From Microbacterium resistens NBRC 103078 (lineage in GTDB: Bacteria; Actinomycetota; Actinomycetes; Actinomycetales; Microbacteriaceae): 54,996 nucleotides of DNA. How positions within the stretch are numbered: position 1 is the first letter of the stretch; each line of letters opens with the position of its first letter. A model generated the notes under the pieces. That model was given only the letters and a program-made list of their open reading frames with translations. It was not told the origin of the DNA and did no database searches. The position numbers were made by a program, and so were the translations under genes. Below are positions 9,255-16,840 of this stretch, piece after piece. The stretch is from positions 1 through 54,996 of the forward strand of contig NZ_BCRA01000033.1 in assembly GCF_001552355.1 (NCBI RefSeq). The letters are read 5' to 3'.

Positions 9255-9764
9255 TCAGCCCAGCACGCCGACGCCCTCGCGCCGCTCGAAGACCAACTGG
9301 GTCTCGGTGGCCCGCACGACGTCGTGGACCGTGATGTGCTCGAGCACGATGTCCCGCAGCGCGGCGGCGTCGGAGACGGCCACGTGCACGAGGAAGTCGT
9401 CCGCGCCGGCGATGTGGAACACCTGGAGGACGCCGCTCGTGCGTTGGAGCGCGCGGAACAGGTCCTCCACCCCGGACTTGCTGTGGTTGGCGAGCCGCAC
9501 CCGGATCACCGCCTGGACGGGGCGGCCGAGTCTCGTCATGTCCACGAGCACGGCGGTCCCCGTGATCACGCCGCGTTCCCGGAGCAGGCGGAGCCGATAG
9601 GCGCAGGTCGACTCGGCCATGCCGAGACCGGCGGCGAGCGCCTTCACCGTGGAGTCGGGGTGCTCGACGTAGGCGCCGAGCAGGCGCAGGTCGACGTCGT
9701 CCAGCGGGGCACGAGCCGAGGAAGAGGGGTGTTGTCCGTCGTGCAAGGCGCGAGCTCCTCCCAT
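9255..9764 (-). CDS. Lrp/AsnC-family transcriptional regulator
   Basis: This 169-residue protein has an N-terminal helix-turn-helix (DDVDLRLLGAYVEHPDSTV, then recognition helix MAESTCAYRLRLL) and a C-terminal RAM/AsnC ligand domain of about 80 residues (VFHIAGADDFLVHVAVSD). ATG 9764 is chosen because family members start shortly before the HTH; upstream in-frame codons run into the divergent promoter region. Lrp proteins bind amino acids and often control the gene divergent from them, here a Cys/Met-metabolism PLP enzyme. A direct control of that enzyme is therefore likely but inferred. Confidence 0.85.
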   Translation of the reverse strand: MGGARALHDGQHPSSSARAPLDDVDLRLLGAYVEHPDSTVKALAAGLGMAESTCAYRLRLLRERGVITGTAVLVDMTRLGRPVQAVIRVRLANHSKSGVEDLFRALQRTSGVLQVFHIAGADDFLVHVAVSDAAALRDIVLEHITVHDVVRATETQLVFERREGVGVLG

Positions 9765-9828
9765 CACCGGTATTGGTCGTTCTCCAAGATCATCCCGGAT
9801 TCTTGCGGTGTGGACAAGGCATCTGGCC

Positions 9829-9842
9829 CTGACGTGCGTCAG
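9829..9842. promoter_or_regulatory. Inverted repeat in the lrp/gamma-lyase intergenic region
   Basis: CTGACG-TG-CGTCAG forms 6-bp arms with a 2-base centre, 16 bases before the PLP enzyme start. It is a candidate operator for the divergent regulator or another factor. The ribosome-binding site GGAGGG follows at about 9853-9858. Confidence 0.3.
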
Positions 9843-9858
9843 CAATCAGGGTGGAGGG

Positions 9859-11139
9859 ATGAGGAAGACGGATTCGCACTTCGACACCCGCGCCGTGCAC
9901 GCCGGCCGTGATGACCTGACCGCCCTCGGCGTGCACGCGGTCCCCATCGACCTGTCGTCCACGAACCCGCTGCCCGACATCCTGCACGGCGGCGACTCGT
10001 ACGAGTCGATGGCCAACGGCGGGCACCCGCTGCCGGAGGGCGGCAACGTCTACGCGCGACTGTGGAATCCCACGGTCGCACGGTTCGAGGAGGCGCTGGC
10101 GGAGCTGGAGGGGGCGCAGGCCGCCGTCGCGTTCAGCTCGGGGATGGCCGCGATGACCGCGGCGATCCTCGCGCACACCACCGCTCGCGACAAGAGCCAC
10201 GTGGTGGCCGTCCGCCCGCTGTACGGAGGGACGGACCACCTGCTGGACTCCGGGCTGCTCGGCGCGGAGGTCACGTTCTGCGCCGAGGACGAGGTCTCGC
10301 ACGCGCGGCGTCCGGACACCGGGCTGATCGTGCTGGAGAGCCCGGGCAACCCGACGCTGGACCTCGTGGACATCGCGGGCGTCGTCGCCCAGGCGGACGG
10401 GATCCCGGTGCTCGTGGACAACACCTTCGCGACCCCGATGCTGCAGAACCCCGTCGCGCTCGGGGCGGCGATGTCGCTGCACAGCGCCACGAAGTACATC
10501 GGCGGTCACGGGGACGTCATCGCGGGCGTGATCGCGTGCTCCGAGGAGACCGCCGAGGCCCTGCGCCGCGTCCGTGCGATCACCGGCGCCCTGCTGCATC
10601 CGCTCGGCGCGTATCTGCTCCATCGCGGGCTCGCCACGCTGCCGATCCGCATGCGGACGCAGCAGGCCTCCGCCCAGCGCGTCGCCGACTGGCTGGCCGA
10701 GCGCCCCGAGGTCGCCGAGGTCCGCTACCCGGGGCGGGACGAGCGCCGTGGTCTCGTGGGGACCCAGATGCGCGGGCCGGGGGCGATGATCGCGATCCGG
10801 CTCCACGGCGGCTACGCCGCCGCCTCCGCGGTGACCGGAGCGGTCCGTCTCTTCACGCACGCGGTGTCCCTGGGCGGCGTGGACTCGCTGATCCAGCATC
10901 CGGCCGCCCTCACGCACCGCCCGGTCGCCCCCGAGGCTCGCCCGGGTGCCGATGTGCTGCGCCTGTCGATCGGGCTCGAGGACGTCGACGACCTCCTCGC
11001 GGATCTGGACACGGCCCTGCGCCAGGCCACGGCGGCCTGCACCGGCGCGGGTGCCCCCGTCGGCGGCCGCGAGGCCGGCGCGGAACGCGACGGCGCACGA
11101 GAAGGTCGGCAGGCGGTCCCGGTACCGGCGTCGCAGTGA
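9859..11139 (+). CDS. PLP-dependent Cys/Met metabolism enzyme (gamma-lyase/gamma-synthase family)
   Basis: This 426-residue fold-type I enzyme carries the internal-aldimine lysine in SATKYIGGHGD (Lys212), the glycine-rich AFSSGMAAMTA cofactor site, and VDNTFATP before the lysine. The family includes cystathionine gamma-lyase, cystathionine gamma-synthase and methionine gamma-lyase; sequence alone does not tell which. Divergent pairing with an Lrp-type regulator favours a catabolic gamma-lyase, possibly acting on methionine. ATG 9859 has a good ribosome-binding site (GTGGAGGG); an upstream in-frame ATG at 9808 lacks one. The C-terminal 25 residues after the domain are low-complexity and charged. 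Confidence 0.82.
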   Translation: MRKTDSHFDTRAVHAGRDDLTALGVHAVPIDLSSTNPLPDILHGGDSYESMANGGHPLPEGGNVYARLWNPTVARFEEALAELEGAQAAVAFSSGMAAMTAAILAHTTARDKSHVVAVRPLYGGTDHLLDSGLLGAEVTFCAEDEVSHARRPDTGLIVLESPGNPTLDLVDIAGVVAQADGIPVLVDNTFATPMLQNPVALGAAMSLHSATKYIGGHGDVIAGVIACSEETAEALRRVRAITGALLHPLGAYLLHRGLATLPIRMRTQQASAQRVADWLAERPEVAEVRYPGRDERRGLVGTQMRGPGAMIAIRLHGGYAAASAVTGAVRLFTHAVSLGGVDSLIQHPAALTHRPVAPEARPGADVLRLSIGLEDVDDLLADLDTALRQATAACTGAGAPVGGREAGAERDGAREGRQAVPVPASQ

Positions 11140-11191
11140 GGGCGGCGGCCGCGCGGCCGGACGGTCGCGCGCCTCGTGGAACGATGGAGGG

Positions 11192-13672
11192 ATGACCTCT
11201 GCGAACCTCACCCGGGAAGAGACCGCCGCGCGATCCGCGGCCATCGGCCTCCAGCGCGTCCGCGTCGAGCTGGACCTGAGCGGAGCCCCGGATCCGTCCC
11301 GTTCCGGATTCCCGACGATCACGACGCTCGAGTTCGATGCGACGGCGCCGGAGACGTGGATCGACTTCATCGGCGAGGGAGTGAGCCGGGTGACGCTGAA
11401 CGGCGTCGACCAGGAGGTGCGCTACGACGGCGCGCGGATCACGGTGTCGGGTCTGGCGCCGCACAACGTCGTGACCGTCGAGGCGACGGGCGCCTACAGC
11501 AGGTCCGGGGAGGGGCTCCACCGCTTCTCGGACCCGGTCGACGGTCACACCTACCTCTACACGCAGTACGAACCGGCCGACTCCCGGCGGGTGATGGCCT
11601 GCTTCGAGCAGCCGGACATGAAGGCCTCCTACACCTTCGTGGTCCGCGCCCCGGAGGGGTGGCAGGTGCTGTCGAACCAGAGCGCGGTCGGCACGTCGGC
11701 CGACCACGGGGTCCAGACGGTGGAGTTCGCACCGACGCTGCCCATCTCCAGCTACATCACGGCGGTCGCGGCCGGTCCTTACCACCGGATCGACGCCGCC
11801 TGGGATCACGGCGGGCAGTCCGTCGCCCTGGGCGTGCTGTGCCGTGCCTCGCTCGCGGAGCACCTCGACGCGGACGAGATCGTGACGATCACCCGCCAGG
11901 GCCTGGACTTCTTCACCGAGGCGTTCGGCTACGACTACCCGTGGGGGAAGTACGACCAGATCTTCGTCCCGGAGTACAACCTCGGGGCCATGGAGAACCC
12001 GGGGCTCGTGACGTTCACAGAGGCGTACGTGTTCCGCGGCGCCGCGACGCGCGCCCAGCATCAGGCGCGCGCGAACACGATCCTGCACGAGATGGCGCAC
12101 ATGTGGTTCGGCGACCTCGTCACCATGCGCTGGTGGGACGATCTCTGGCTGAAGGAGTCGTTCGCGGACTACATGGGCTCCCACGCGTCGGTGGCCGCGA
12201 CCGCGTTCACCGACGCCTGGGTCGTTTTCGCGAACCGTCGGAAGGCCTGGGCCTACACGCAGGACCAGCTGCCGACGACGCATCCGGTCGTCGCGGACAT
12301 CCCCGACCTGGAGGCGGCGAAGCTGAACTTCGACGGGATCACCTACGCCAAGGGCGCGGCGGTGCTCAAGCAGCTCGTCGCGTTCGTGGGCGAAGAGGCC
12401 TTCTTCGAGGGCGCCCGCCGGTACTTCGCCCGGCACGCGTTCGGCAGCACGACGCTGGAGGACCTGCTCGTCGAGCTCGCCGACGCCTCCGGCCGGGATG
12501 TCAGGACGTGGTCGCAGGCGTGGCTGGAGACCACCGGCGTCACGACTCTGTGGCTGGAGCGCTCGTCGTCGGGATCGGCGGAGGTCGTGCAGTCGGCGCC
12601 CCGCCCGCACCGGCTGCAGATCGGTCTCTACGACCGGGTCGACGGCGCGCTGACCCTGCGGGAGCGCGTGCCCGCGGACATCGCGCAGGAGCGGACGCCG
12701 GTGGATCTGCCGGCCGCCGACCTGACCCTCCTGAACGACGGGGACCTGACCTACGCGAAGGTCCGCCTCGACGAGCGCTCCCTCGCCACCGTGGAGGAGG
12801 GTCTGTCGACCCTGGAGGACCCGCTGGCGCGGGCGCTGGTCTGGTCGGCGCTGTGGAACGCGACCCGTGACGGCGAGCTGCCCGTCGCGCGTTACCTGGG
12901 TATCGTGCGAGACCATGCTCCCCGGGAGAGCGACAGCGCGCTGCGTAACGGCGTGCTGCTCAACGCCGCCTTCGCGGTCGGTCATTACACACCGGAGGCC
13001 GGTCGGGCGGATGCCCGTCGTGAGTGGCTGGAGACGTGCTGGGCGGCGCTCGGGGACGCCGACCCCGGCAGCGATGCGCAGCTGGCCTGGGCCTGGGCGT
13101 TCGCCTCGGCCGCGGCCGTCGACGATGCCCGTCACGCAGAGGTGCGCGCGCTCCTCGACGGGAAGGCGCCGGCGGGGCTTCCCCTCGATCCGGATCTCCG
13201 CTGGGAGCTCGTGGTCGCGCTCGCGGCGACCGGCCACGCGGACGAGTCGGCGGTCGCCGCCGAGCTGCGCCGCGACGATACGGCGAGCGGGCGTACCGCA
13301 GCGCTCGCCGCGCGCCGTTCCTTCCCGACGGCGGGCGTGCGTGCCGAGGCGTGGAAGGCGGCGTGGACGGATCAGAGCCTCAGCAACGACCACCTCGACG
13401 CCACGATCCGCGGCGTGCGGGCGGGCGCGCGCCGGGATCTGATCGAGGCGCACGACGCCGACTACTTCGCGCGGATCCGCGACGCGTGGGAGCAGCGGAG
13501 CATCGAGATCGCCCAGCGGCTGGTGATCGGGCTGTTTCCCGCGGCGGCGTCGACGGAGGCCGTCGACGCCTGGCTCGCGGCCAACGCCGATGCTCCAGCG
13601 GCGCTGCGGCGGATCGTGATCGAGCAGCGCGACCACCTGGCCCGCGACCTCCGCGTTCGCGCCGCCCAGTAA
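11192..13672 (+). CDS. pepN: Aminopeptidase N (M1 family)
   Basis: This 826-residue zinc aminopeptidase removes N-terminal residues from peptides in the cytoplasm. The exopeptidase motif GAMEN is near residue 265. The zinc site HEMAH is at 299-303, with the third ligand Glu322 in KESFADY, exactly 18 residues after the second His. The catalytic-tyrosine region follows. The length matches the actinobacterial M1 enzymes of about 830-860 residues, including the ERAP1-like C-terminal helical domain. ATG 11192 has GGAGG ending 1 base before it and is supported by similarity from MTSANLTREE onward. No signal peptide is seen. Confidence 0.93.
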   Translation: MTSANLTREETAARSAAIGLQRVRVELDLSGAPDPSRSGFPTITTLEFDATAPETWIDFIGEGVSRVTLNGVDQEVRYDGARITVSGLAPHNVVTVEATGAYSRSGEGLHRFSDPVDGHTYLYTQYEPADSRRVMACFEQPDMKASYTFVVRAPEGWQVLSNQSAVGTSADHGVQTVEFAPTLPISSYITAVAAGPYHRIDAAWDHGGQSVALGVLCRASLAEHLDADEIVTITRQGLDFFTEAFGYDYPWGKYDQIFVPEYNLGAMENPGLVTFTEAYVFRGAATRAQHQARANTILHEMAHMWFGDLVTMRWWDDLWLKESFADYMGSHASVAATAFTDAWVVFANRRKAWAYTQDQLPTTHPVVADIPDLEAAKLNFDGITYAKGAAVLKQLVAFVGEEAFFEGARRYFARHAFGSTTLEDLLVELADASGRDVRTWSQAWLETTGVTTLWLERSSSGSAEVVQSAPRPHRLQIGLYDRVDGALTLRERVPADIAQERTPVDLPAADLTLLNDGDLTYAKVRLDERSLATVEEGLSTLEDPLARALVWSALWNATRDGELPVARYLGIVRDHAPRESDSALRNGVLLNAAFAVGHYTPEAGRADARREWLETCWAALGDADPGSDAQLAWAWAFASAAAVDDARHAEVRALLDGKAPAGLPLDPDLRWELVVALAATGHADESAVAAELRRDDTASGRTAALAARRSFPTAGVRAEAWKAAWTDQSLSNDHLDATIRGVRAGARRDLIEAHDADYFARIRDAWEQRSIEIAQRLVIGLFPAAASTEAVDAWLAANADAPAALRRIVIEQRDHLARDLRVRAAQ

Positions 13673-13700
13673 CGCCCCCGAGCCCCACCGGAGCCCCCGG

Positions 13701-13786
13701 CGTCGAAACCCCCCCTCGCCGCGCCGAGACCCCCTCTGAAATACGTGTTTCAGAGGGGGTCTCGGTCGGCAGAGGGGGTTTCGGCG
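13701..13786. repeat. Compound inverted repeat between pepN and the GNAT gene
   Basis: The inner arms are perfect over 18 bp (13724-13741 with 13748-13765; CCGAGACCCCCTCTGAAA and its complement) around a 6-base loop. Outer arms 13701-13713 and 13774-13786 add 13 more pairs with one G-T wobble, leaving an internal loop. The hairpin lies between convergent genes and could end transcription from both sides, although it has no clear T-tract. The right arms also encode the last ten or so residues of the GNAT protein. It looks like a REP-type palindromic unit. Confidence 0.7.
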
Positions 13787-14334
13787 TTCCGCTCGAGGGT
13801 CATTCCCATGACGGTCCGGACGATCCACGGGTGTGCGTGGTCGTCGGCGATGTGCGTCATCCCGAGCTTCTCCGCGACCCGACGGGACGCGGCGTTCTCG
13901 GGATGGATGATGGCCGTCAGCAGCGTGGGCGCGAAGTGGAGGCGGACGAGGTCCACGCACGCCTGCGCGGCCTCGGTGGCGTACCCCACGCCCTGGAGCT
14001 CCGGGCGCACGTGGTAGCCCACTTCGCGCACCCGGATGCCGTTGTAGGTCTGCCAGGTGATGCCGCAGTCGCCGACGAAGTCGCCGTCGAGGGTCTCCAC
14101 GACCCAGAGCCCGTGCCCGTCCTCGTCGTAGCGGCGCTGCTGGTTCGCGATCCACGCCGCGCTCTCGGCACGGGTCCGCGGCGCGGGATAGTACGCCATG
14201 ACCTCCGGGTCGCCGAGCAGCCGGGCCATGTCGTCGAGGTCCGAGGGGCCCATCGGGCGGAAGCGGAGCCGTGCGGTCGGCGCGGGCAGGAACGGGGGAG
14301 GAGCGACGGAGGGGGAGCGCGGCGGCTCAGCCAT
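13750..14334 (-). CDS. GNAT N-acetyltransferase, RimJ/RimL-like
   Basis: This 194-residue protein has the GNAT fold: LRFRPMGPSDLDDMARLL at the start, a central VGDCGITWQTYNG strand, the acetyl-CoA loop region VREVGYHVRPELQGVGYATEA (Q/R-x-x-G-x-G/A type), and ENAASRRVAEKLGM near the end. RimJ/RimL-like enzymes acetylate protein N-termini, amino acids or small amines; the acceptor is unknown. The stop lies inside the large compound hairpin, so the last residues (ETPSADRDPL) are encoded by the palindrome and are likely not conserved. The ATG overlaps the stop of the upstream metallo-hydrolase gene by 8 bases, so the two form an operon. Confidence 0.85.
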   Translation of the reverse strand: MAEPPRSPSVAPPPFLPAPTARLRFRPMGPSDLDDMARLLGDPEVMAYYPAPRTRAESAAWIANQQRRYDEDGHGLWVVETLDGDFVGDCGITWQTYNGIRVREVGYHVRPELQGVGYATEAAQACVDLVRLHFAPTLLTAIIHPENAASRRVAEKLGMTHIADDHAHPWIVRTVMGMTLERNAETPSADRDPL

Positions 14335-14965
14335 CGAGCGCGTCGCCGGGCTCCAGGGCGAGGAACTCGCCGCCGCCCTGCTCCGTCGCCCACTGCAGAC
14401 GTTGACGGTGCATGTTCTTGCCGATGACGGACAGCGTCATGTCGTGGGTGCCGAAGGCGCGCCGCGGCTTCACGGCGAGCACGAAGTCGATCGCGTCGCT
14501 CACGCGCAGCCAGGGGGCGCCGAGCGGAGCGGCCAGGATCCCGACCTCGACCCCCTCCGGGACGGCGTAGGAGTCGCCGGGGTAGTAGAACTCGTCGTTC
14601 ACCAGCACCCCGACGTTCTCGACGAGCGGGATCGAGGAGTGGATGACCTCGTGCGTCCCGCCGAAGAAGCGGAGCGTGAACGACCCGACGGCGACCGTGT
14701 CCCCGGGCTCGACCACGTTGACCGGAATCGGGTCGATCGACCGAGCGACGGCGGCGGGGGCGTAGACCGGCGTTCCCGGGGCGTCGCGGAGGATCCGCTC
14801 GAGCTGCGCCGGATCGACGTGGTCCGGGTGCTCGTGGGTGATGACGACCGCGACGAGGTGATCGAGATCGGCCAGGGGGAGGGTGAACATCCCGGGGTCG
14901 AGGATCAGGGTCTCGCCGTGGTCGTCGATCCGGACGGTGGCGTGTTCGTGCTTGGTGACGCGCAT
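14327..14965 (-). CDS. MBL-fold metallo-hydrolase (UlaG-like)
   Basis: This 212-residue protein has the metallo-beta-lactamase fold with metal ligands in HEHPDH (residues 44-49), preceded by ETLILDPGMF. Its small size and one-domain form match UlaG/YtkL-like hydrolases, which open lactones or act on phosphodiesters. The substrate is unknown. ATG 14965 is preferred because the fold starts at MRVTKHEHATV; upstream in-frame codons run towards the tRNA promoter and are not protein-like. It is the first gene of a pair with the GNAT downstream. Confidence 0.82.
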   Translation of the reverse strand: MRVTKHEHATVRIDDHGETLILDPGMFTLPLADLDHLVAVVITHEHPDHVDPAQLERILRDAPGTPVYAPAAVARSIDPIPVNVVEPGDTVAVGSFTLRFFGGTHEVIHSSIPLVENVGVLVNDEFYYPGDSYAVPEGVEVGILAAPLGAPWLRVSDAIDFVLAVKPRRAFGTHDMTLSVIGKNMHRQRLQWATEQGGGEFLALEPGDALDG

Positions 14966-15046
14966 GGGACGAGTCAACTCCCCTCCGGCGCCGGAGGCAA
15001 ACGACCGTTCGACACTCCCGGGATCCGCGATCGCCCGCCGTCGATT

Positions 15047-15074
15047 TTGCGAGCGCACAGCGTCATGTCATACT
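15047..15074 (+). promoter_or_regulatory. Promoter of the tRNA-Glu gene
   Basis: TTGCGA (15047-15052), a 16-bp spacer and CATACT (15069-15074) form a sigma-A-like promoter about 38 bases before the mature tRNA. The 5' leader can fold into a short stem. Confidence 0.5.
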
Positions 15075-15111
15075 TGAACGGTTGTCGCGAGACGGAAAGC
15101 CTCGCGGAAAC

Positions 15112-15184
15112 GGCCCCATCGTATAGCGGCCTAGTACGCCGCCCTCTCACGGCGGTAACGCGGGTTCGAATCCCGCTGGGGTCA
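15112..15184 (+). tRNA. tRNA-Glu (anticodon CTC)
   Basis: The 73-nt cloverleaf has a 7-bp acceptor stem (GGCCCCA with TGGGGTC, one G-U pair) and discriminator A at 15184. The anticodon stem CCGCC/GGCGG encloses loop CTCTCAC, giving anticodon CTC for GAG codons. The T-arm is GCGGG-TTCGAAT-CCCGC. CCA is not encoded, since CC is followed by G. A strong hairpin terminator follows. Confidence 0.97.
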
Positions 15185-15193
15185 CCGAAGAGC

Positions 15194-15222
15194 GAAGGCC
15201 CCCGGCATTGCCGGGGGCCTTC
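15194..15222 (+). terminator. Intrinsic terminator of the tRNA-Glu gene
   Basis: A 13-bp perfect stem (GAAGGCCCCCGGC and its complement) with loop ATT is followed by TCGTCGTTCC. It lies 10 bases after the tRNA and also faces the convergent DUF7882 gene. Confidence 0.8.
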
Positions 15223-15283
15223 GTCGTTCCCCGCCCCGAGCTGACCGGTGCGGGGGCGGGGAAGCTCGGACGGAACCGGCGGA

Positions 15284-15595
15284 TCATCCTCGGCGCCCCA
15301 TGTCCTCGGCGGTGAGGCGGATGCCCTCCGTCGAGCTCGCCGACCTCGCGAGCTCCATGAGGTACTGCCGATTCAGCGTCGGCGGTTCGGACCCGTCGAA
15401 GTCGAACCGCAGTGCGATGGCGGGGTGGATCCAGATCGAACTGCGTCCGGTCGGCTCGTCGTCGCAGTGCGGCCAGGAGACGGTGAAGCTCTCACCACGG
15501 CGCAGCTTCGTCGTCATCACGAGAGTGAGGTGGGCGAGAGTCCGGTCCTCGACGTGGATCGGGGAGGAGGTCCCGCCATAGTGAATGCGTCCCAC
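15284..15595 (-). CDS. DUF7882 family protein
   Basis: This 103-residue protein starts with MGRIHYGG, the typical opening of a small family abundant in Microbacteriaceae (DUF7882), often mislabelled ATP-dependent DNA ligase. No ligase motif is present. It is soluble, without a signal peptide or membrane segment, and has one conserved-looking RRGESFTVSW strand. The function is unknown. It begins 6 bases after the stop of the LuxR-type regulator and is probably cotranscribed with it. Confidence 0.75.
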   Translation of the reverse strand: MGRIHYGGTSSPIHVEDRTLAHLTLVMTTKLRRGESFTVSWPHCDDEPTGRSSIWIHPAIALRFDFDGSEPPTLNRQYLMELARSASSTEGIRLTAEDMGRRG

Positions 15596-15601
15596 GCCGT
15601 C

Positions 15602-16336
15602 CTACACCTGTCCGCGGGACTCTTCCGCGGGAGCGGGGAGCTCGGGCTCGCGCACGCGGCGACGGTCCGGTCGGAAGCCGTGTTCGACGCCCCACAGCAC
15701 TGCCTCGGTACGCGAGCGCGCGCCGATCCGACGGTACGCGGACCGGATGAAGGTCTTCACGGAGTTGATCGAGAGGCGGGTGCGCTCGGCGATGTCGGCG
15801 TTGGAGAAGCCCTGCGTGATGAGCGCGAGGATCTCGGACTCGCGAGCGGTGAGGCCCTCCTCCCGGCCGGGCCAGTCCCCGCCCGTGGGAGCGGGTGCGC
15901 TCCGTCCGTCGACCCAGACCTGTGATCGCCCTGCATGGATCTCCCGCAACGCGGTGACGAGTTGTGCCGCGGTGACGCCCTTGGAGACGTAGCCTCCCGC
16001 GCCGTTGGTGATGGCGGCGCGGATCACGGATTCGTCGAGGACCCACGAGTACACCACCACGCGGCCGACTCGCGGGTTCGCGGACAGCTCGTGGACGTCC
16101 TCGCGGTCACCCTGCGTGGATGCGAACGTGTCGTACAGGGCGATGTCGACCTCGTCCGCCACGGGTGTGTTCAGATCCAGCTCGACGACCTGGATCACGT
16201 CCTGATAGGCGCGCATCATCCCGGCGAGACCGTGCGCGACCACCTCGTAGTCGTTCACCAGGGCGACGCGGAGCGCGGTCGCATCCGGATCGGCCGACGG
16301 TTCGTCCGAGCGGCGCGAGGAACCCCCTGGTGACAT
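15602..16336 (-). CDS. LuxR-family response-regulator-like protein
   Basis: This 244-residue protein (from ATG 16336) has an N-terminal receiver-like domain and a C-terminal LuxR/NarL helix-turn-helix (LTARESEILALITQGFSNAD, then SINSVKTFIRSAYRRIG). In the receiver the phosphoacceptor position is kept (DIALYDT) and the conserved Lys is present (GYVSKG), but the first acidic pair reads ND instead of DD, so phosphorylation may be weak or absent. No kinase gene is nearby. An upstream in-frame GTG at 16375 is possible; it lies inside a perfect palindrome and has a poor ribosome-binding site, so ATG 16336 is preferred. Confidence 0.8.
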   Translation of the reverse strand: MSPGGSSRRSDEPSADPDATALRVALVNDYEVVAHGLAGMMRAYQDVIQVVELDLNTPVADEVDIALYDTFASTQGDREDVHELSANPRVGRVVVYSWVLDESVIRAAITNGAGGYVSKGVTAAQLVTALREIHAGRSQVWVDGRSAPAPTGGDWPGREEGLTARESEILALITQGFSNADIAERTRLSINSVKTFIRSAYRRIGARSRTEAVLWGVEHGFRPDRRRVREPELPAPAEESRGQV

Positions 16337-16367
16337 GGTCCCCACGGTACGGGGGAGCGGGCTGCCT

Positions 16368-16391
16368 GTCTTCACCCCTAGGGGTGAAGAC
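16368..16391. promoter_or_regulatory. Perfect 24-bp palindrome upstream of the LuxR-type gene
   Basis: The 10-bp arms GTCTTCACCC and GGGTGAAGAC flank CTAG, giving a perfect 24-bp palindrome. It sits 31 bases before ATG 16336 and 17 bases after the end of the SnoaL-like gene. No T-tract follows on either strand, so an operator, perhaps for autoregulation by the LuxR-type protein, is more likely than a terminator. Confidence 0.5.
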
Positions 16392-16408
16392 GCTCTCGGC
16401 CCGGGCCG

Positions 16409-16831
16409 CTAGCGGCGTACGGGGTGCCGCTCGCTCCACGCGACGCGGATCTCGCGCTCGGCGAATCGCCATCCCTGTGCTGTCCGGCGGAAGCGATCGT
16501 GATAGCGGATGAGCAGCGTGAGGTCGACATGCCCGTCCTCGTTCGACAGGAGATGGTGCGCGGTGCAGGAGGTCTCCCCGGTCGCCTCGTCGCCGAGGAG
16601 GACGGAGCGGTGGTTCCCGAGGAAGTGGAACGTCTCGACGAAGCGGTCCAAGCGCGCGATGGCGGTGGCGATCTCGGCCCGTCCGGTGTGCGTCCCATCC
16701 GGAGCGCGCAGGACGCCGTCCGGGAGGAACAGGGCGGCGAGCTCCGCGCCCGCCCGCTCGTCCGCGCAGCGCGCGTAGCTCTCGACGAGATCGCGCAGCG
16801 AGAGCCGGTCCTCGACGTCGGTGATCCTCAT
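16409..16831 (-). CDS. SnoaL-like (NTF2-fold) protein
   Basis: This 140-residue protein has the cone-shaped NTF2/SnoaL-like fold pattern: RLSLRDLVESYARCADERAG at the start, a FLPDGVLRAPDGTHTG strand pair, TFHFLGNHRSV, and a C-terminal WRFAEREIRVAW. Members are small hydrolases, isomerases or binding proteins; the catalytic role cannot be assigned. It starts 9 bases after the MFS stop and is probably the third gene of the ArsR-MFS operon, suggesting that it handles a small molecule also exported by the transporter. Confidence 0.75.
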   Translation of the reverse strand: MRITDVEDRLSLRDLVESYARCADERAGAELAALFLPDGVLRAPDGTHTGRAEIATAIARLDRFVETFHFLGNHRSVLLGDEATGETSCTAHHLLSNEDGHVDLTLLIRYHDRFRRTAQGWRFAEREIRVAWSERHPVRR

Positions 16832-16840
16832 CCGCGCACT

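Noticed and set aside
15284..15595. ATP-dependent DNA ligase label for the 103-residue protein
   Set aside because: No ligase motif (KxDG) is present; the MGRIHYGG start marks the DUF7882 family.
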